Below the pieces are notes generated by a model. The model made no database searches and was not told the origin of the DNA. It saw only the letters and a program-made list of their open reading frames with translations. The translations under genes were made by a program, and so were the position numbers. A stretch of DNA of 64,000 bases, taken from Takakia lepidozioides. Taxonomy: Eukaryota; Streptophyta; Takakiopsida; Takakiales; Takakiaceae. This document shows positions 1 to 10,660 of this stretch, in pieces (position 1 is the stretch's first letter; each line of letters opens with the position of its first letter). The stretch is from positions 21,700,001 through 21,764,000 of the forward strand of contig CM060734.1 in assembly GCA_030704615.1 (NCBI GenBank). The letters are read 5' to 3'.

Positions 1-373
1 ACAGGCACCGCATCTTGCCAGTTACAGCTGGCCGCACTGCAGGGCGCTACCTAGTACGTAGTAAGTATGTTGTAATCATGAAGTTTATCTAAACATGTGT
101 GGCATAGATTTGTACACACAAACTGTTTGCTACATCCCTGTGGAAGTGTCAGAATAAATCATTTCTTTGATTTCAACAAATTGCTTAGCATCTCGGTACT
201 TAAATTCAAATCAGATCTTACCATTGGGACTACTTTGGAACCAATCTTTCTATCTAAGCAAAAACTAGACTAATCAATCCTACTTCAGTTACCGGTGGGG
301 GCAAATTTCTGCCCCCCCCTTCTCTTTGTCATCTTTGTGCTTTGAGTGATCAATTGTTTCTTTCTTTGTTCCT

Positions 374-607
374 TTGCTTCACTGGTCTGGTCTAAAATCT
401 GTCAGCTGTATGCAGCTTGGAAGAGTATCAACTGCAACAAAGTGGTTTCATTTGTTAAATCTGGAAGCAGGGAGGATCTGGAATCAGTGTCCAGTATGGG
501 CTATCCTTAGATCTCTCACCCTCTGGCATCTGTGGAAGGTTCGGTTTGCAAAGGTGTATGATAGGAAGTCGCCCTGCCTTTCCCAAGTTCTGCATAACAT
601 ATATATA
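374..607 (+). pseudogene. Left half of an older ORF split by the LINE
   Basis: This open stretch contains LRSLTLWHLWKVRFAKVYD, which resembles the tryptophan-rich tail (zf-RVT-like region) of plant LINE ORF2 proteins; that family match is tentative. It runs into the 15-bp direct repeat at 593-607, and the same frame resumes after the second copy at 4957 (the copies are 4350 bp apart, a multiple of three). Removing the LINE and one repeat copy would leave one frame of about 230 codons. The target was therefore probably an older retroelement gene. The first 370 bases of the window show no gene. Confidence 0.4.
593..607. repeat. Target-site duplication, left copy
   Basis: CATAACATATATATA is identical to 4943-4957, and the two copies border the LINE exactly. 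The tract is AT-rich, but the leading CATAAC makes chance identity at both borders unlikely. Confidence 0.75.
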
Positions 608-613
608 TTGTAC

Positions 614-895
614 TCATAAGGCGTTGTTTGCCGTAGCCTTGTGGCCATTGACCCCGCGCCCAGTTTGAGCGGGAACAAAAGGGACAGAACCTACCTCTGT
701 CAGGGGCTGACGTTGGTAGTAAGACTTACCTCCATATAAAGAATCAATCCGGGTTTTCCAGATATCCTCTAGAAATCCCTTCACACAAGCATCAATCTGC
801 TGTGTGTGATTTGCCCAAAAACTAGGCCACAGGAGGGCCTGGGCTTTTGGCTCAGCCTCGAGACTTTCAAAGTTGGTAAACAGGGGTACAGGCAC
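614..895 (-). pseudogene. Probable shifted C-terminal tail of the LINE protein
   Basis: This 93-codon frame overlaps the end of the RT frame and reads like real coding sequence (CVKGFLEDIWKTRIDSLYGG) up to the LINE 3' end. In the upstream frame the last 50 residues look random. A frameshift near 895 is the simplest explanation. The assignment rests only on position and composition. Confidence 0.4.
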
Positions 896-2445
896 AATTC
901 CCTTAATAGATTTGAAGAGAGCGTCTCTTTGGTGAGAGAACCCCGGACAGTGTTGCTGTTCAAAGGTAGGCTTCCTGCCCTGAGTTTAAATTTCAGTCTA
1001 GTGCCGAGAGTGGGTAGACCCTTGAGGTCATCCAAGATGTCCTCCCCCATGTCACAGACTGGAAACAAGTTCAGGGAAGTTTTCTGCCTAACTTCATTTT
1101 CATCAGACAATCTCATGGCAACAGACATGGCTGAGGACACTACAGCCTCTAAGTCAGATTTATCCAGCAGGGTCAAGACTTGCGGATCCAGGTCCAGGTC
1201 CTTGAGGATCTCTTCTACTCTCTTCTGCCAGGACTTAGCCTGTTTGACAGGGCGGTCCTGTTTCCAAGATATAGAGTCGATTAATTTAGGATATCTGGTG
1301 TTGGGCATATGTTGCAGCTGACCCCACCATCTGACCTTGAATTCATCTCGTCGGGAGCTTAAGGACGGAATGCCAAACTCACCCCGAACAGCCACATTGG
1401 CTGTTTTGGAGCATGCTGACATACACTCCTTAAGCACCCCCACTTGAATGGATTCTAGAGACTTAGCCTGGTTGGAGTTATCAACCCATATAGCAGATCC
1501 GTACTCCAAGGCAGGTCTAATAACGCGGCAAAGCATGGTTTTCTTAACCTCAGAGTTGACCCCTCTGCAGTGGAAAAATTTAGTGAGCCCCAGAGCTTTG
1601 CCCTTGCCAGTTTGAACAACTTTCCGGATATGTGCATCCCAATTACAATTGGAGGAGAACTCAACGCCCAGGTAAGTGTAGGAAGGGAGGACCGGGATCT
1701 CTTGGCTACCCCACTGCCACTTAAGATCACTTCCTCCCTCTCCTCTGTCGTTGAATGCTACCACTGCACATTTGCTGACATTAGCCTCTAGCCCCCAAAG
1801 ATCAAAGTATCTCTTCGTGCAATCAATCAACTCCTGGAGATTGGTTGGAGTCTCCCCTATGCCTGCGAAGTCATCCGCAAACATAAGGGCTGGTATGGTG
1901 GTATCACCCACCCTTAACCCAAATCCATCACTTTCCACATCCTCTTCTCTGTCACCCTTCTTGTATAGATTGACAATGACCCCCTGTCGCCAGCGAAAGG
2001 GGATCATTTCAGTCTTCCAGATGAGGTTAAAGAGGAGAACTAGGGCCTCTATCATGGGATCGCCACCGTGCTTGATAAGCTCGTTGACAATACCATCAGG
2101 TCCACCAGCTTTATATCCATTTAAATGTTCAATTGCTTCCACAATCTCAGAAGAACTAATGGGAGCATTATAAGCCATTGAAATATACTCCAGTTCATCA
2201 GGGCTGTTTTGAATCATAGGAACAGTTTTTCCAACTGTGTCCCTCCATTCAGCAGAAGACCCCTCACTGTTAGACCTAGAAGTTCTGCCAAGGATACTGT
2301 AGTGAGTTTCAAAGGTTTTGACAATGTCAACCGATGAAGTCACCACTGCACCTTTAGTAGTCTTCAGCGCTTGTACTTGCTGACCGTTTTTTCGGTTTGT
2401 ACAAACGTTGAAGGGCCAACCAGAATTTCTTGTCATTACCACCAT
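781..2445 (-). pseudogene. LINE reverse transcriptase with the catalytic core deleted
   Basis: This 554-codon frame continues the LINE protein. Residues 96-128 (EAIEHLNGYKAGGPDG) are the start of a LINE RT domain and residues 188-193 (MFADDF) are catalytic motif C. The region before motif C runs KKGDREED straight into VESDGFGLRVGD at residues about 163-180. The family normally has some 140 residues there, including motif A with its aspartate and motif B. The deletion join maps near 1940. Residues 200-400 keep the thumb-like region (LPSYTYLGVEF, RPALEYGSAIW). The protein cannot be an active polymerase. Confidence 0.85.
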
Positions 2446-4618
2446 GGTGGTTTGAGTTTATTTCACTGTATAACTTGTCCCAGTATAATTTCTTCTGAGA
2501 CCTAACAAGCTGATTGATATCTTTACGGAGCTGGTAGTACCTCGCCCACAATTCTCTGTTGGTTTCCAAATTGCAGCACTCTTTATAGAGGGCTCGTCTC
2601 TCAGCTATCTTGAGTTTAATCTCATTAGTCCACCAATTAACTGCTCTACCGCAGACAATTAGTTTCCTCCCAATGATCTTGTCAGCCACGGAGGAAACGA
2701 AACTCTCCCAAGAGTCCACTGCTCTTTCGACTTCATTTCTTGCGTTAACAGAGCGTGACTGAAGTTCTTGGAGCGATTGGACAAAATGAGGGAGAGCCTC
2801 TTGCAAGGCCTGGACGAACTCAGCCTTGACCTCCTCATTGTGGAATTTTTCTATGCGCCACTTCCGAATCGAACGTTTCACAGATCTCTTGGTGATGGGA
2901 AAACACCTTTTGATCTCAGTCCAAACCAGGAAGTGGTCTGAGGTACCAATATCAGTTCTGTCGATCAACACATTGGCACACTGGGGGAACAAAATTTTGT
3001 CCATTATGATATAGTCCACAATGGAACGTTCCCCAGTTTGGGGTTTCTCACGAGTCCACTGCACTTGGTCACCTCTTGTCCTGTTATTCAAGGTCAAAAG
3101 CTGAAGCTCTTCTAGACAGTTAATTAACCGTCTGCCATTAGAATTCAGGTCTTCCTCACCAAAAGGTCCAATGATATCGTCCTGATGGATCCCTTTGCCC
3201 ACCCGGGCATTGAAGTCCCCCAATAGTACCACCTGACCTATGGCAAGGAACGAAGCACAGTCCAGCTTTACATCTTCGAAGGCCTTGTCTGCGTCAGCAC
3301 TAAGGGTCCCCTCTGTGGGCATGTAAACACAACCAACAAAGAGGTCCTTTGTACTCATGCCGCCCTTCAAATTCAGTTTTAGCCAGATACTATGCTCGTA
3401 CCTCAAACCCTTGTTGATAATTTCACAATTGTCAAACAAGAAATCACGGACAAAGAATCCGACCCCTTTTTGACCGCGTTTGGCAGAGGCTGCCTTGAGA
3501 GTACACATCTTACCTGCCCATTTATAACCAATGACATCTCCAACCAGTTTATCCGACGTTTCCCATGTTTCCTGCCCAGCACAGATATGAATATCATTAG
3601 TCCAAAGAACTTGGCCCACTTCAAGTTGTTTGGTCAACCCTGAGAAGTTGAAAGTGGCCAGCCGCAAGCCAGCCCTTTGCGTGTGAATTGTTTGTCGTCT
3701 AGGTAGCTTGTGATTGCTCCTGGACGGCCAACCGTTCTGCAAAGGGGTGACAGTTACCCCATGTGTAGATTTTGCTCGTCTTGTGTAAACTTTGAGAATT
3801 GGTAAACCATTCAGGGTACCAAATCTTTCAGTTACACGACGCACAGGCTCCGCACACATAGGGGCAGATTGTCCGTCAGACTGCTTGGAGACAATTACCC
3901 CGTGTATAGATTTTGCTCGTCTTGTGTAGACTTTGAGGATTGGTAAACCATTTAGAGTACCAAATCCTTCAGTTACACGACGTTCAGGCTCTGCACACTT
4001 AGGGACAGATTGTCCATCTGACGGCTTGGGGACAATTACCCCGTGTATAGAATTTGTTCGTCTTGTGTAAACCTTGAGGATTGGTAAACCATTCAGAGTA
4101 CCAAATCCTTCAGATTCAGGACGTTCAGGTTCCGTACACTTAGGGGCATCTTGTCCTTCTGGCTGTTTGGATTCAACCTCATCCAGAGCATCAAACCGAT
4201 TAGAAACTCTCAAGTTGAAGTTGTTGCCCTTGGTTGTCTTCCTAGAGCGCCCCATTGAATCACCAATGTCTAAGACAGCTCTCCAGCCAGTCAAGGGACG
4301 AACTTCTTGGAGATTGAATTGATGCGGGACTCTATTAGAAGCACTTTTGGTCATTGCAACCTTCAACGTACCCCTGTTATCAAGTCTCGAGATGGTACCA
4401 TTAGCCATGAAATCCAAGCCTAAGCTAGAGCATGTAGTTTTAAAGGACACATCGTCCATCCTGGGATTCACCCCAAAAACTACACATGAAGCCCTAGATT
4501 TGGCATAAGTAACCAATTCCCAGGGATCACCCTGAGGAGTGTTGATGTTGATAGGAGCTAAATTTTTGATTGTTTTCGCAGGCCATAAGTTTAAGCACAG
4601 GAACCAACCCGAGCCCAA
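2354..4618 (-). pseudogene. LINE ORF, N-terminal part: linker repeats plus AP endonuclease
   Basis: The 754-codon ORF encodes the endonuclease that nicks target DNA for target-primed reverse transcription. Residues about 1-150 are a nucleic-acid-binding-like region ending in SNRFDALDEVE, a motif common before the endonuclease in plant LINEs. Residues about 158-293 are a three-fold repeat. Residues about 319-570 are the endonuclease: QETW at 349-352, GDFNAR at 467-472, VDYIIMD at 534-540 and SDHF at 560-563 match its metal-binding and catalytic positions. The frame is lost in an A6 run (T6 at 2387-2392 on the plus strand), and the RT continues one base later in the frame at 781-2445. That pattern fits a one-base insertion. 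The start is uncertain. Confidence 0.85.
3740..4147 (-). repeat. Three-copy 141-bp (47-residue) in-frame repeat in the LINE
   Basis: FGTLNGLPILKVYTRR occurs three times at a spacing of exactly 47 residues (residues about 172, 219 and 266 of the LINE ORF), with related linkers containing DGQS and AEPERR. The DNA period is 141 bp: compare plus-strand positions near 3820, 3961 and 4102. The copies differ by substitutions only, so the frame is kept. Confidence 0.9.
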
Positions 4619-4942
4619 GTGCCGAGTATGCTAGACAGAGCATACGACTGCCCAATTTGGGCGGAGGGGCTGCCCCCAAGCGGTAGGAGTCCGCTTGTTA
4701 CCATTCAGAGATCACACTCCAGGGAGTTGCAGGGAATGGCCCGTGTAGGCATATTCTAAAGAGGGAAAGGCCCCAAGCTTTCCAACTAAATCCAATGCAC
4801 TACCTTACCTGAAGCAAAGCGCTTCAGGTCGAAACAAACAAGGACACGAGGTCACAAGGCCGGCATTTAGTCACAGAGACATTAATGTACTCCCATTTCA
4901 AGTCCACCCAATGTCAATAGGCTTCCTAGAGGACAGGGAGAA

Positions 4943-4957
4943 CATAACATATATATA
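4943..4957. repeat. Target-site duplication, right copy
   Basis: Second copy of the 15-bp repeat at 593-607. It lies just upstream of the LINE 5' end, and the interrupted ORF resumes in frame at 4958. Confidence 0.75.
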
Positions 4958-5416
4958 GACCTACTAACAGAGGGCAGCATGGTGTGGGTGACATTGAATG
5001 CAGCTTTACTCCGATGTTCTCAAGACAAAAGGGCTAAATTCTTGGGAGCTTCGATCACTTCTGGGGACGGAGTGACATCCTTTGTACAAGAACAGGTTGT
5101 GACTGCAGGTTCCGAACAAGTGGACTCCCTCCCTTGCCAAATCTGTGGTAGGAGCACGAAGATGACATTAATTTGGAGGCACAGGAAAAATCGAAACACT
5201 AAGATAAAGGAGCATCTTATTTTCAAACAGCTTTACTCCGGAGTTGGCTCTTTTTCTAGGTGTTCTCTAGAAGGAGCTTCTCTTTCTCCCCTTTCGGTGG
5301 CAGGATCTTGGAAGGCATTGTTAGATCTTGAGGAGAGTTGTCAATCTCTGTTTTCCTGCAGGGTGGAGACGAGGATCGTTGGCTTGCTTTGTTTTAGTGA
5401 TCCTGTTGTTTGCTGA
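4958..5416 (+). pseudogene. Right half of the ORF split by the LINE
   Basis: The frame is open from the base after the target duplication and matches the frame of 374-607. It holds a CxxC pair (LPCQICGRST) followed by a basic stretch (IWRHRKNRNTKIK). I do not recognise it further. With the left half it would form one ORF of about 230 codons, probably a retroelement remnant. Confidence 0.35.
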
Positions 5417-7044
5417 CAGTTCCCCCCGTGTGGAGGTTTTCTTTGTCTCCCATGGAGTGTTGAATCATTCCAACTCCTGTTGCCCTCCCAGTGTGGGACA
5501 GGGTATGTTGACCCATCTTGTAAGCCTCATCATTCTCACAAGGTTAATTTTCCTTGTCCTTGTATGTTCAACTTATGATTCCTCAAAGTTCAAATGCATA
5601 TGATACTAATGTCAAAATCATTAAAACTTTTTCCAAAAAATAGTTAGGTTATTATTTTTAACATTGTATAAAGATGTTAATAGATGTTTAAAAAACAAAT
5701 AGAGAAAAACAATTTTTGAATTAAACGTTGGATTGGAACCAACTCCCTCCGCTCATGGCACTTAACCCTTAACTGCCTATGCGACCCCAAATGGGTCGCG
5801 GCATGTGTGAAAAAAGCCAGTCGTGAGAAAAGCCAGTCATTTGTTCAGATTTTATTTTTTCCAAAAAGCATATTGGCAATTTTTATTTTTTATTTTTTAT
5901 TTTTTTGGCAATTATGTTTGTGACCAGATGGCCCACCCTCTTATGGTCCATATCTTACAATAAAACAAATTTCCCCAAACCAAAGGAGTTCTAATTTTAG
6001 TTCATTTTTCCTGAGCATGACACATAGTTGGCTGCTTACCTTAAATAGACATTACTGTTACCACCAGACTTTGCATGCAAACCTAATTATTTACTGCTTG
6101 CGCCTGTTAATAACAATTGCTTTAAGGCTATGGTGCAGCCCTTCTATTGGATGGCAATGAGGAGTGGGGCAAGCTTCTATGGTATACAACAGGGGTTGTT
6201 CAGAGAAGCAGTTGAGGCAAATTCAAAGTCAATGAAATAGAGCTCGCATAGTGGGGAGTACACTTGGCAAGGGGTCCATACAACGAGCAGTTTGTACGTG
6301 AACTTTGCCTACGTAGATAAGAAGGTAAATGCAATGCATCTCAATCTTCTTTGATGGTATGATCCGTTTAGAGGTACCCCAAACCTCTAGGTCGCAACCT
6401 AACGTTTCTGGTAAATCATTGCCACTGTTAAGAGTCAGCCATGCCTAGTCTCTCACACTTAGCACTCTCACCACATCTTATCCCCAAATTTATGGTCCAG
6501 AATTGTCATCACACATCTGTCTCCTCACGTCTAGTTTCGAAAGCAATTTTAGAATGTCTGGCGGATGACTGTGTGAACAATTGCTCTACTGATCCAAATT
6601 TCTTTAAATGGCCTTGGATAACATTGCAACAGTACTTCCATCAAAGCCCAAGCAATGACTCCTGAAAATCATTCAAGAATCTTTTAATTTTATCACAACA
6701 GCCCCACTTCAGAAACTCGACAGCAGGAATGAGAGCAGTAATGTGAATGCAAAAAAGGCTTTAAATCTCTGCTAGCCCATCTTCTATGGACAGGGAAACT
6801 TGAACTGTTCAACCTTTTTTTACAGACTTTAATCAAAATAATTCACTTTCAGAATTTTGAACAACAGACAATGATGCACTATTCAGTAGCTAGGTGCCGA
6901 GCAATACCCACTTAGTGGAGGATATGCTCAGCTTTACTTGCTACTGGGTTCCAACAATTGGCTACATAAAGATGTAAATCTAAATCTGTAGGAAAGCACT
7001 GAATCCGAACACTAATACATCCGACACAAAAAGGGCAACTGTTA
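5417..7044. other. No gene seen; AT-rich, T-rich tract
   Basis: The stretch has only short chance ORFs and a T-rich low-complexity tract near 5865-5910. No terminal repeats, RNA gene or element ends were recognised. Confidence 0.6.
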
Positions 7045-7320
7045 TCACCATCCTCTAAGTTCCTTGACTCTTTCAAGAAGTAAACTGTAGACTTTCTGCT
7101 TTTTCTTCATGGCTCTCTTGACCACACCAAGCTGTGTGCTTGCAAGTTCAGGCATCGCTCCTTTTGGCAGTTGCACCTGTTTATCTCGAGCTGCTCCAGA
7201 GTCATCGTTTACTTTCTGTTGGTTTTCTCCTGCCATATACAATGAGAACAGTTTCATATTCATCACGCCATTGTCAATTCCCTTGTACTCGTCGGTTTCC
7301 ATTCTTGCAATCTCATGCAC
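7045..7320 (-). CDS. Hypothetical 3' exon, coiled-coil-like C-terminus
   Basis: The minus-strand frame has natural-looking composition and a helical, lysine-rich end (QLGVVKRAMKKKQKVYSLLLERV). It stays open a little upstream of 7320, back to an in-frame stop near 7350, so the stretch looks like a spliced exon. It lies just downstream of the exons at 7566-8320 on the same strand and may belong to the same gene. The family is not recognised. Confidence 0.35.
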   Translation of the reverse strand: MHEIARMETDEYKGIDNGVMNMKLFSLYMAGENQQKVNDDSGAARDKQVQLPKGAMPELASTQLGVVKRAMKKKQKVYSLLLERVKELRGW

Positions 7321-7565
7321 TCTCGAATCAATGCAATTGGTGGCTCCCTTGAACTATATCTTGATCTCATCTAACCTTCAGATGCCAGATGAAGGAAGTT
7401 TTGGGTTGAGTATAAGCCACTAGCAAGGGAATAGCACAATGCATCAGACTTCAGAATGACAGAATGTGGATCACATAACTGGCTTTCTACTTGGACTTGT
7501 GAGTTGTTTACCAGGGGGCTTGTCTGATGGCTCTGATGATGCAATGGCGGGTGACGGGGGTGGAG

Positions 7566-8320
7566 TCAAAGAGCTCTTCTTAGCTCACTCAACGATGGTT
7601 GGTTTCCTCGCTTTCCTGCACTCTCCACTCCAGTAGACAACCTGTGGAAGGAGTTTGATGCCCCGCCTCTTTCTCCAGTTCTTGCAAAAGCAGGGCGCAC
7701 CATTGGCAGCTCCAACATCTTGGCACATGGCATCTCAATGGCACCTCTCTGCGAAGGAGAACATATTTTAATTGTTACAAAAGACGTCATGCCAACAAAA
7801 GCCGTTGGTTGATGCACAAGTTACAAGACACTTAAGTTAACCCTCAAGATCATGTATCAGCCGTAAGTCTACATGGTGTGCATGATAAGGGTTAGCAGAT
7901 TCATAAGCATATTTCTTGGTGTCCCAGATAGCATAGTCCATTTTGCATTTCCAGTCGCAAGAGGTGGAATCAGGCCACATTTGTGGTTCCTCGACTAGGT
8001 AAGTGAACCAGACTGGACCCAACAACAACAATCATAATTATCTTGGCCAGGCCAGACCAGCTGTAACAACAATGCAACATGGGACTAAACAGGTTGTGTC
8101 CAAAGCGAATGCATTGCTGAGAGTATATAGGTCTATGGTAAAATGTCTGGCAACTTGAAGAAAGTACAACCTCAAGCAATAGCAATATCAGAAGTTAGAA
8201 GGTAACCTTGGAGGCAGCTGGGAGACTCCACATATTTGTTTCCATATCCCACATTGATGAAGCACGCAAATCTCTTGATCTTCGCGCAATATGATTCGCC
8301 TTCTCCTACCGGAGGGATAT
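7566..8320 (-). CDS. Unknown spliced gene, at least three exons
   Basis: Three minus-strand blocks are linked by splice borders with matching phase. Exon 8207-8320 follows TTTAG and ends CCAAG before GTTACC. Exon 7842-7994 follows TACCTAG and ends before GTTAAC. The last exon starts at 7744 or 7748 after TTCGCAG(AGAG) and ends at a TGA at 7566-7568. The first join makes a clean valine codon and keeps the frame open. Recognisable stretches are YCAKIKRFACFINVGYGNKY, then PDSTSCDWKCKMDYAIWDTK, then ARTGERGGASNSFHRLSTG. This may be one of the few host genes in the window. I do not recognise the family, and no start codon was located. Confidence 0.45.
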
Positions 8321-8329
8321 CTAAACATG

Positions 8330-8824
8330 ACAATGGAAAAGTAGGTTAGGAGGCGAGGGCCATGCTGGCAAACCTATAAACACTTAGCTCAATGGATAGT
8401 CCAATGCTAAAAATTTGGGGATTCCCACTAGGTATCTTGTTAATTTTCAGTTTAAATAATCGAGGAGTATTCTCAAATGCATCGAGCTCATGATCGGGAA
8501 GACTCCAAAATGACAATACCTAGAGTCCACCTCTGGCTTCATGGCCCGACAAATAACAAGATGTTGATAATAAAATACCGATAAGTGCATAATAGAAGAG
8601 AGAAAGAGAGAAGACTCCGGCCGAAGCTGCCGTAACTAAGAGCCACTTCGCCTCGCGGCTACTGCCCTTTTTTAGGGGTGGGCCCTATGTGAACAAAAAA
8701 CCAGTGTCCAGGGGACACCATGTAACCGACGGGAGGAAGGTACATGTGGGGCAATGGGTACCACTGGGTACACATGGTACCCTAGAAAGCAGGTTGGGGG
8801 GGGGGTGGTTTCTAGTTGTCTCTT
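8330..8824. other. No gene seen upstream of the LTR-like block
   Basis: The stretch holds a G-rich run (8798-8807) and short ORFs only. The last four bases, TCTT at 8821-8824, match TCTT at 20732-20735 just after the gypsy 3' LTR and are a possible, weak target duplication. Confidence 0.4.
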
Positions 8825-9178
8825 TGTCAAGTTAAATAAGCACAGTGTGAAAACAACTAGAATAAAGCTAGTTATTTGTATTTAACACTTGGATTTAGGT
8901 CAAGTGTTAAATCAGGTGTCAAGTTTAGTTTGACACCTGAACCGCCTTATCTTCACGAGAGCGGCAGTCGCGCAGCTCATCTCTCTCGAGTTGAGCCTAC
9001 GCGACCGAGCTCCTGCATCTTTTAGGACTGAGTGTGCTTATGATGGGAGTACAAGTTGTTGTGGGGTGGAGTCCCCATAGCTTGGGGTGCCCCTGGCTCG
9101 ACTTCTGTTTTAACGAGTGATAGCGATGGATTTCATGTTGTTTCTGGTGTGAACAGTGTGTCTCTTAGCTTGTTCTAT
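8825..9178 (+). repeat. LTR-like block, 5' copy (matches middle of the 3' LTR)
   Basis: The 354 bases match 20293-20646 with about ten differences, roughly 97 percent identity by eye. The block starts TGTCAAG and the match ends at TTCTAT. The 85-bp repeats that flank this block in the 3' LTR are absent here. It contains three stem-loops: AACTAG/CTAGTT around AATAAAG at 8855-8873, 12-bp arms at 8880-8891 and 8901-8912, and 10-bp arms at 8913-8922 and 8930-8939. No primer-binding site could be identified after it. Confidence 0.75.
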
Positions 9179-10380
9179 CACTCGAGAGAGATGAGTTTGC
9201 ATCTGTGAGTGCAAGATGTGAGCTTAATTAGTTTTTAGCACTTGTGGGTTTTGTGTGAAGATGAGAGAGAAACACGAGGGTGCAATGGCAAGTTAGGCTT
9301 ATGTGTGTTGAAAGCGGTAACACGAAAGTGCATGGGTATTCTCCCTTTATAACGGTCACTGGCTGAGCGGCAGATTGAGAGCCGAGCATGGTGAAACGAT
9401 CAGCATTATTGTTGTCTCGCAAGGCTGGGATGCAAGCCTTCATTGTCTTGGTGGTTAGAAGCGGAGGTGCAGCTGGTTACGCGAGTAGGTGGACCGTGGT
9501 CTTCGACTTCAGCTGCAGAGATAAAAATACCATGCTATAGGTAATTCCTGAGCAGACTGATGGTTTCAGACCTGCACATAGTGAGCAGCCAAGGTGTTGG
9601 ACTGGTTGATGGGCTCATGTCTACAAGTCGTCGTGCCAATGTTATATCGGTATTGATGACAAACGATTTGGTGAAGTTGTTCATGGCATATATCATGGTG
9701 TGCAATCAGTAAAGACCGAGTTGAGAAGTTGGCTGGCTATCGTTGGTTTTCTTGGTCAGCGAGCAGGGACAGGCTGGCATGAAGGCAGATTGTGCCGTCG
9801 TTGGCTTTCATGTGGAATAGTTACAGCAGAACCGGTGGGAATATTTGTAGTCAAATAAGATCAACAAGCAAGTGAGGCTTGGTGATTATGCTTGAGGAAT
9901 TCGATCTTGGACTTGGACAGGTCTGTAATAATTTTTATAAAAAAATGAGCATGGATGAACTGGCCAAGTGGCGATGGTGTTGTCCTCGATTAGCTGTGGA
10001 TTGCAATAGGACAAGGAGAGCAAGAATAGGGTGATGAAGGGGTGCAGACAACGATACCTAGTTCCATCAAGGCTTGGTTAAGGTCTCCAGGCCTCTTTGC
10101 ATCCATCAACTGTGTGGCTAGAGCCCATAAAGCTTGACTATAGCTGATGTTTTGTTAGAAGATATGGCTCGTAGCCTGCAGAGAACACAAATAACATTGC
10201 CATCCACCACTGGGACTGCATGCTAGAAAGCCATGGAGGCGATGGCACCTGCCATGTAGTTGCCAGTGCAGAAGAGGTTGAGGGAGAAGCCATGAAGCAG
10301 CGTCAGCCACGGTAGTTTGATCATCATCCTTCAACAAGTCGCTACATTCAGTTTCAGGCACTGCAGCAACGAAGTTGTTA
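9179..10380. other. Long leader-like region, no gene seen
   Basis: No ORF with convincing coding character was seen on either strand, and no tRNA primer-binding site was recognised. If the 8825 block is the 5' LTR, this is the start of the internal region. Confidence 0.4.
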
Positions 10381-10389
10381 ACGCGGGCC

Positions 10390-10660
10390 TCTTTTACAAC
10401 ATTCGGACAAAGGAGTGACTGATACATGCTCATGCCGACAGGCAAGTGAGTTGGCTGAATGGATATCTGTGTCGCCTGAAACGCAAAGTGCAGCTATATC
10501 GTCCTTACAAGTGACAACGGCTTGAGCTAGCCCACACACCTCGCACATCCACACACGCCAGCTTGTTTATGCCATGCACCTTGTCATCGCAACCTACACA
10601 CAAAAATGCTGCATCTGCCCTGCAGTACATAGCCATGCTTGACGCATGACAAGACGTGTT
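10390..10660 (-). pseudogene. CONSTANS-like double B-box pseudogene, antisense in the element
   Basis: B-box zinc fingers of the CONSTANS family mediate protein contacts in plant transcription regulators. On the minus strand [19 protein letters not shown] (near 10565-10630) is a B-box 1, and [16 protein letters not shown] followed by [20 protein letters not shown] (about 10410-10550) is a B-box 2. The two are in different frames: the expected RHER-type link between them is missing, consistent with a deletion of about 14 nt near 10550. The first zinc ligand of box 1 is also replaced (NTSC instead of CxxC). No CCT domain was found. It lies antisense to gag-pol, between the LTR-like block and gag, which suggests a captured host gene fragment. 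Confidence 0.8.

Larger units (their letters stand above)
608..4942 (-). mobile_element. LINE retrotransposon (non-LTR), minus strand, internally deleted
   Basis: The element carries an apurinic-type endonuclease and a LINE-type reverse transcriptase on the minus strand. The 15-bp direct repeat CATAACATATATATA at 593-607 and 4943-4957 is its likely target-site duplication. Its 5' end is near 4942 and its 3' end near 608, where it meets a TA-rich tract instead of a clear poly(A). The coding region is broken by a frameshift near 2390, an internal RT deletion near 1940 and probably a frameshift near 895, so this copy is non-autonomous. A related fragment lies at 62364-62640. Confidence 0.85.

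Noticed and set aside
2381-2400. Programmed ribosomal frameshift site (AAAAAAC) in the LINE
   Set aside because: The slippery heptamer is not in the phase needed for a minus-one shift from the upstream frame. A one-base insertion in the A run explains the frame change.
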